This document shows, in pieces, positions 63,321 to 64,000 of a stretch of DNA of 64,000 nucleotides. Numbering within the stretch: the first letter of the stretch is position 1; the number at the start of each line of letters is the position of its first letter. The DNA comes from Cacajao melanocephalus (taxonomy: Eukaryota > Chordata > Mammalia > Primates > Pitheciidae). A model generated the notes under the pieces. It did not search any database. It was not told where the DNA came from and saw nothing but the letters and a program-made list of their open reading frames with translations. Where the stretch lies: the NCBI GenBank assembly GCA_963573385.1, contig CAUYLG010021521.1:62001-126000 (forward strand), read 5' to 3'. The position numbers and the translations under genes are program-made.

Positions 63321-64000
63321 ACCCCTACTAGGTAAGTTGTTCTTCTAACATTTACTTTACATACTGAGAAACAAAAACTTTTATTATTTCTACTTATTTA
63401 TAAGATGGGGGAATTTAAACCATGTTATCTGCTAGTGGAAATTATCAAAAGGCAAGAAAGACTGAGGATGCAGACAGAACTGAGCATACATGGAGAAGCA
63501 AGGGCTTTTGAGATGAATGGAAATCACATAATCCAGAAAGTTAGGTCACATCTCCCATTGTAATAGAAAGAAAGATAGACCATCAGGCTGGGTGCAAATG
63601 AGTTTATGGATGTTTCTGATGGAAGATGAGATCTTTTTCTTTAAGTTATATTTACCTACTGAAGTATAATTTAAAAAATCACCAATTGTGGTTGAGTCAA
63701 ATAAAAAGGACGCAGGGGCAAGATGAGGCAGAGATTGTCATCCTAGAGTGTTAGAAAAAATTTACTTGGAAAATGTGGTGACATTTTTGAGTATTTTTAA
63801 AACATGTAAAATTGTGGTTGATAGCTTAATATTTAAATAGTTTGGCAAGTTCTGTAACTTTTCTCTACCACTAGTCAATAGCCAAGATAAAAGTTCAGAA
63901 AACAAATGGGAAAAAAAAAAAAACTGGGCAGAATCACAGCTGAAGTTTTATGAGATGAACAGAAAAGAACAAAGAGAGTAAAACTGTGCTTTGAGGAAAG
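63321..64000. other. Unassigned DNA to end of window
   Basis: About 680 bp, no recognised element. 'caggctgggtgcaaatgag' at 63585 only superficially resembles an Alu start. Confidence 0.5.

Noticed and set aside
63585..63610. 'caggctgggtgcaaatgag', resembling an Alu start
   Set aside because: Alu identity does not continue after about 13 bases; chance.

Overview
The window is primate, almost certainly human, nuclear DNA from an AT-rich, gene-poor interval. The diagnostic evidence is the set of interspersed repeats: dimeric Alu elements on both strands with target-site duplications, primate L1 3' ends, a THE1 LTR, MLT1-like MaLR LTRs, ERV1-type LTRs, MER5A and Tigger DNA transposons, MIR and L2. 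I find no cellular protein-coding gene, tRNA, rRNA or CRISPR array. No open frame longer than 148 codons exists. The few that look protein-like are fragments of transposable-element proteins: L1 reverse transcriptase, Tigger transposase and a retroviral-type integrase. There is no bacterial-style operon and no candidate for a new multi-gene system. All family names come from memory of consensus sequences and should be confirmed with RepeatMasker.

Layout. 1-2.2 kb: unassigned AT-rich DNA with a minus-strand integrase-like scrap. 2.2-6 kb: an old antisense L1 broken by a MER5A, an ERV LTR and an Alu whose tail grew into a palindromic microsatellite with (TAGA)11. 6.5-9.8 kb: Alus and two MLT1-like LTRs. 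9.8-12.6 kb: unassigned. 12.6-15.8 kb: an Alu with a copied filler, an older Alu, an ERV LTR, L2 and MIR. 16-20.5 kb: a (TA)n tract and featureless AT-rich DNA. 20.5-21.4 kb: an LTR nested in an MLT1-like LTR. 22.9-27.4 kb: stacked L1 fragments with a MER5A and an ERV1 LTR inside. 27.5-30.4 kb: a decayed Tigger1 split by an L1. 30.4-43 kb: L1, Alu and L2-like fragments separated by unassigned DNA. 43.2-45.9 kb: the GC-richest part, three LTRs of different types and a FLAM-like Alu monomer. 46.2-48.3 kb: an L1 with inverted 5' part. 49.3-60 kb: three short Tigger-group transposons, a twin-primed L1 with clear target-site duplication, THE1, L1 and MLT1-like pieces. 60-64 kb: one Alu and an L2-like piece.

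The biology readable here is insertion history. Nesting gives relative ages: L1M and Tigger1 bodies are oldest and were entered by MER5A, LTRs, L1 and Alu; the LTR at 44.2 kb entered an Alu-type monomer. Several junctions record mechanism in detail, including twin priming, a templated filler, a probable intra-Alu deletion and Alu-tail microsatellite growth.
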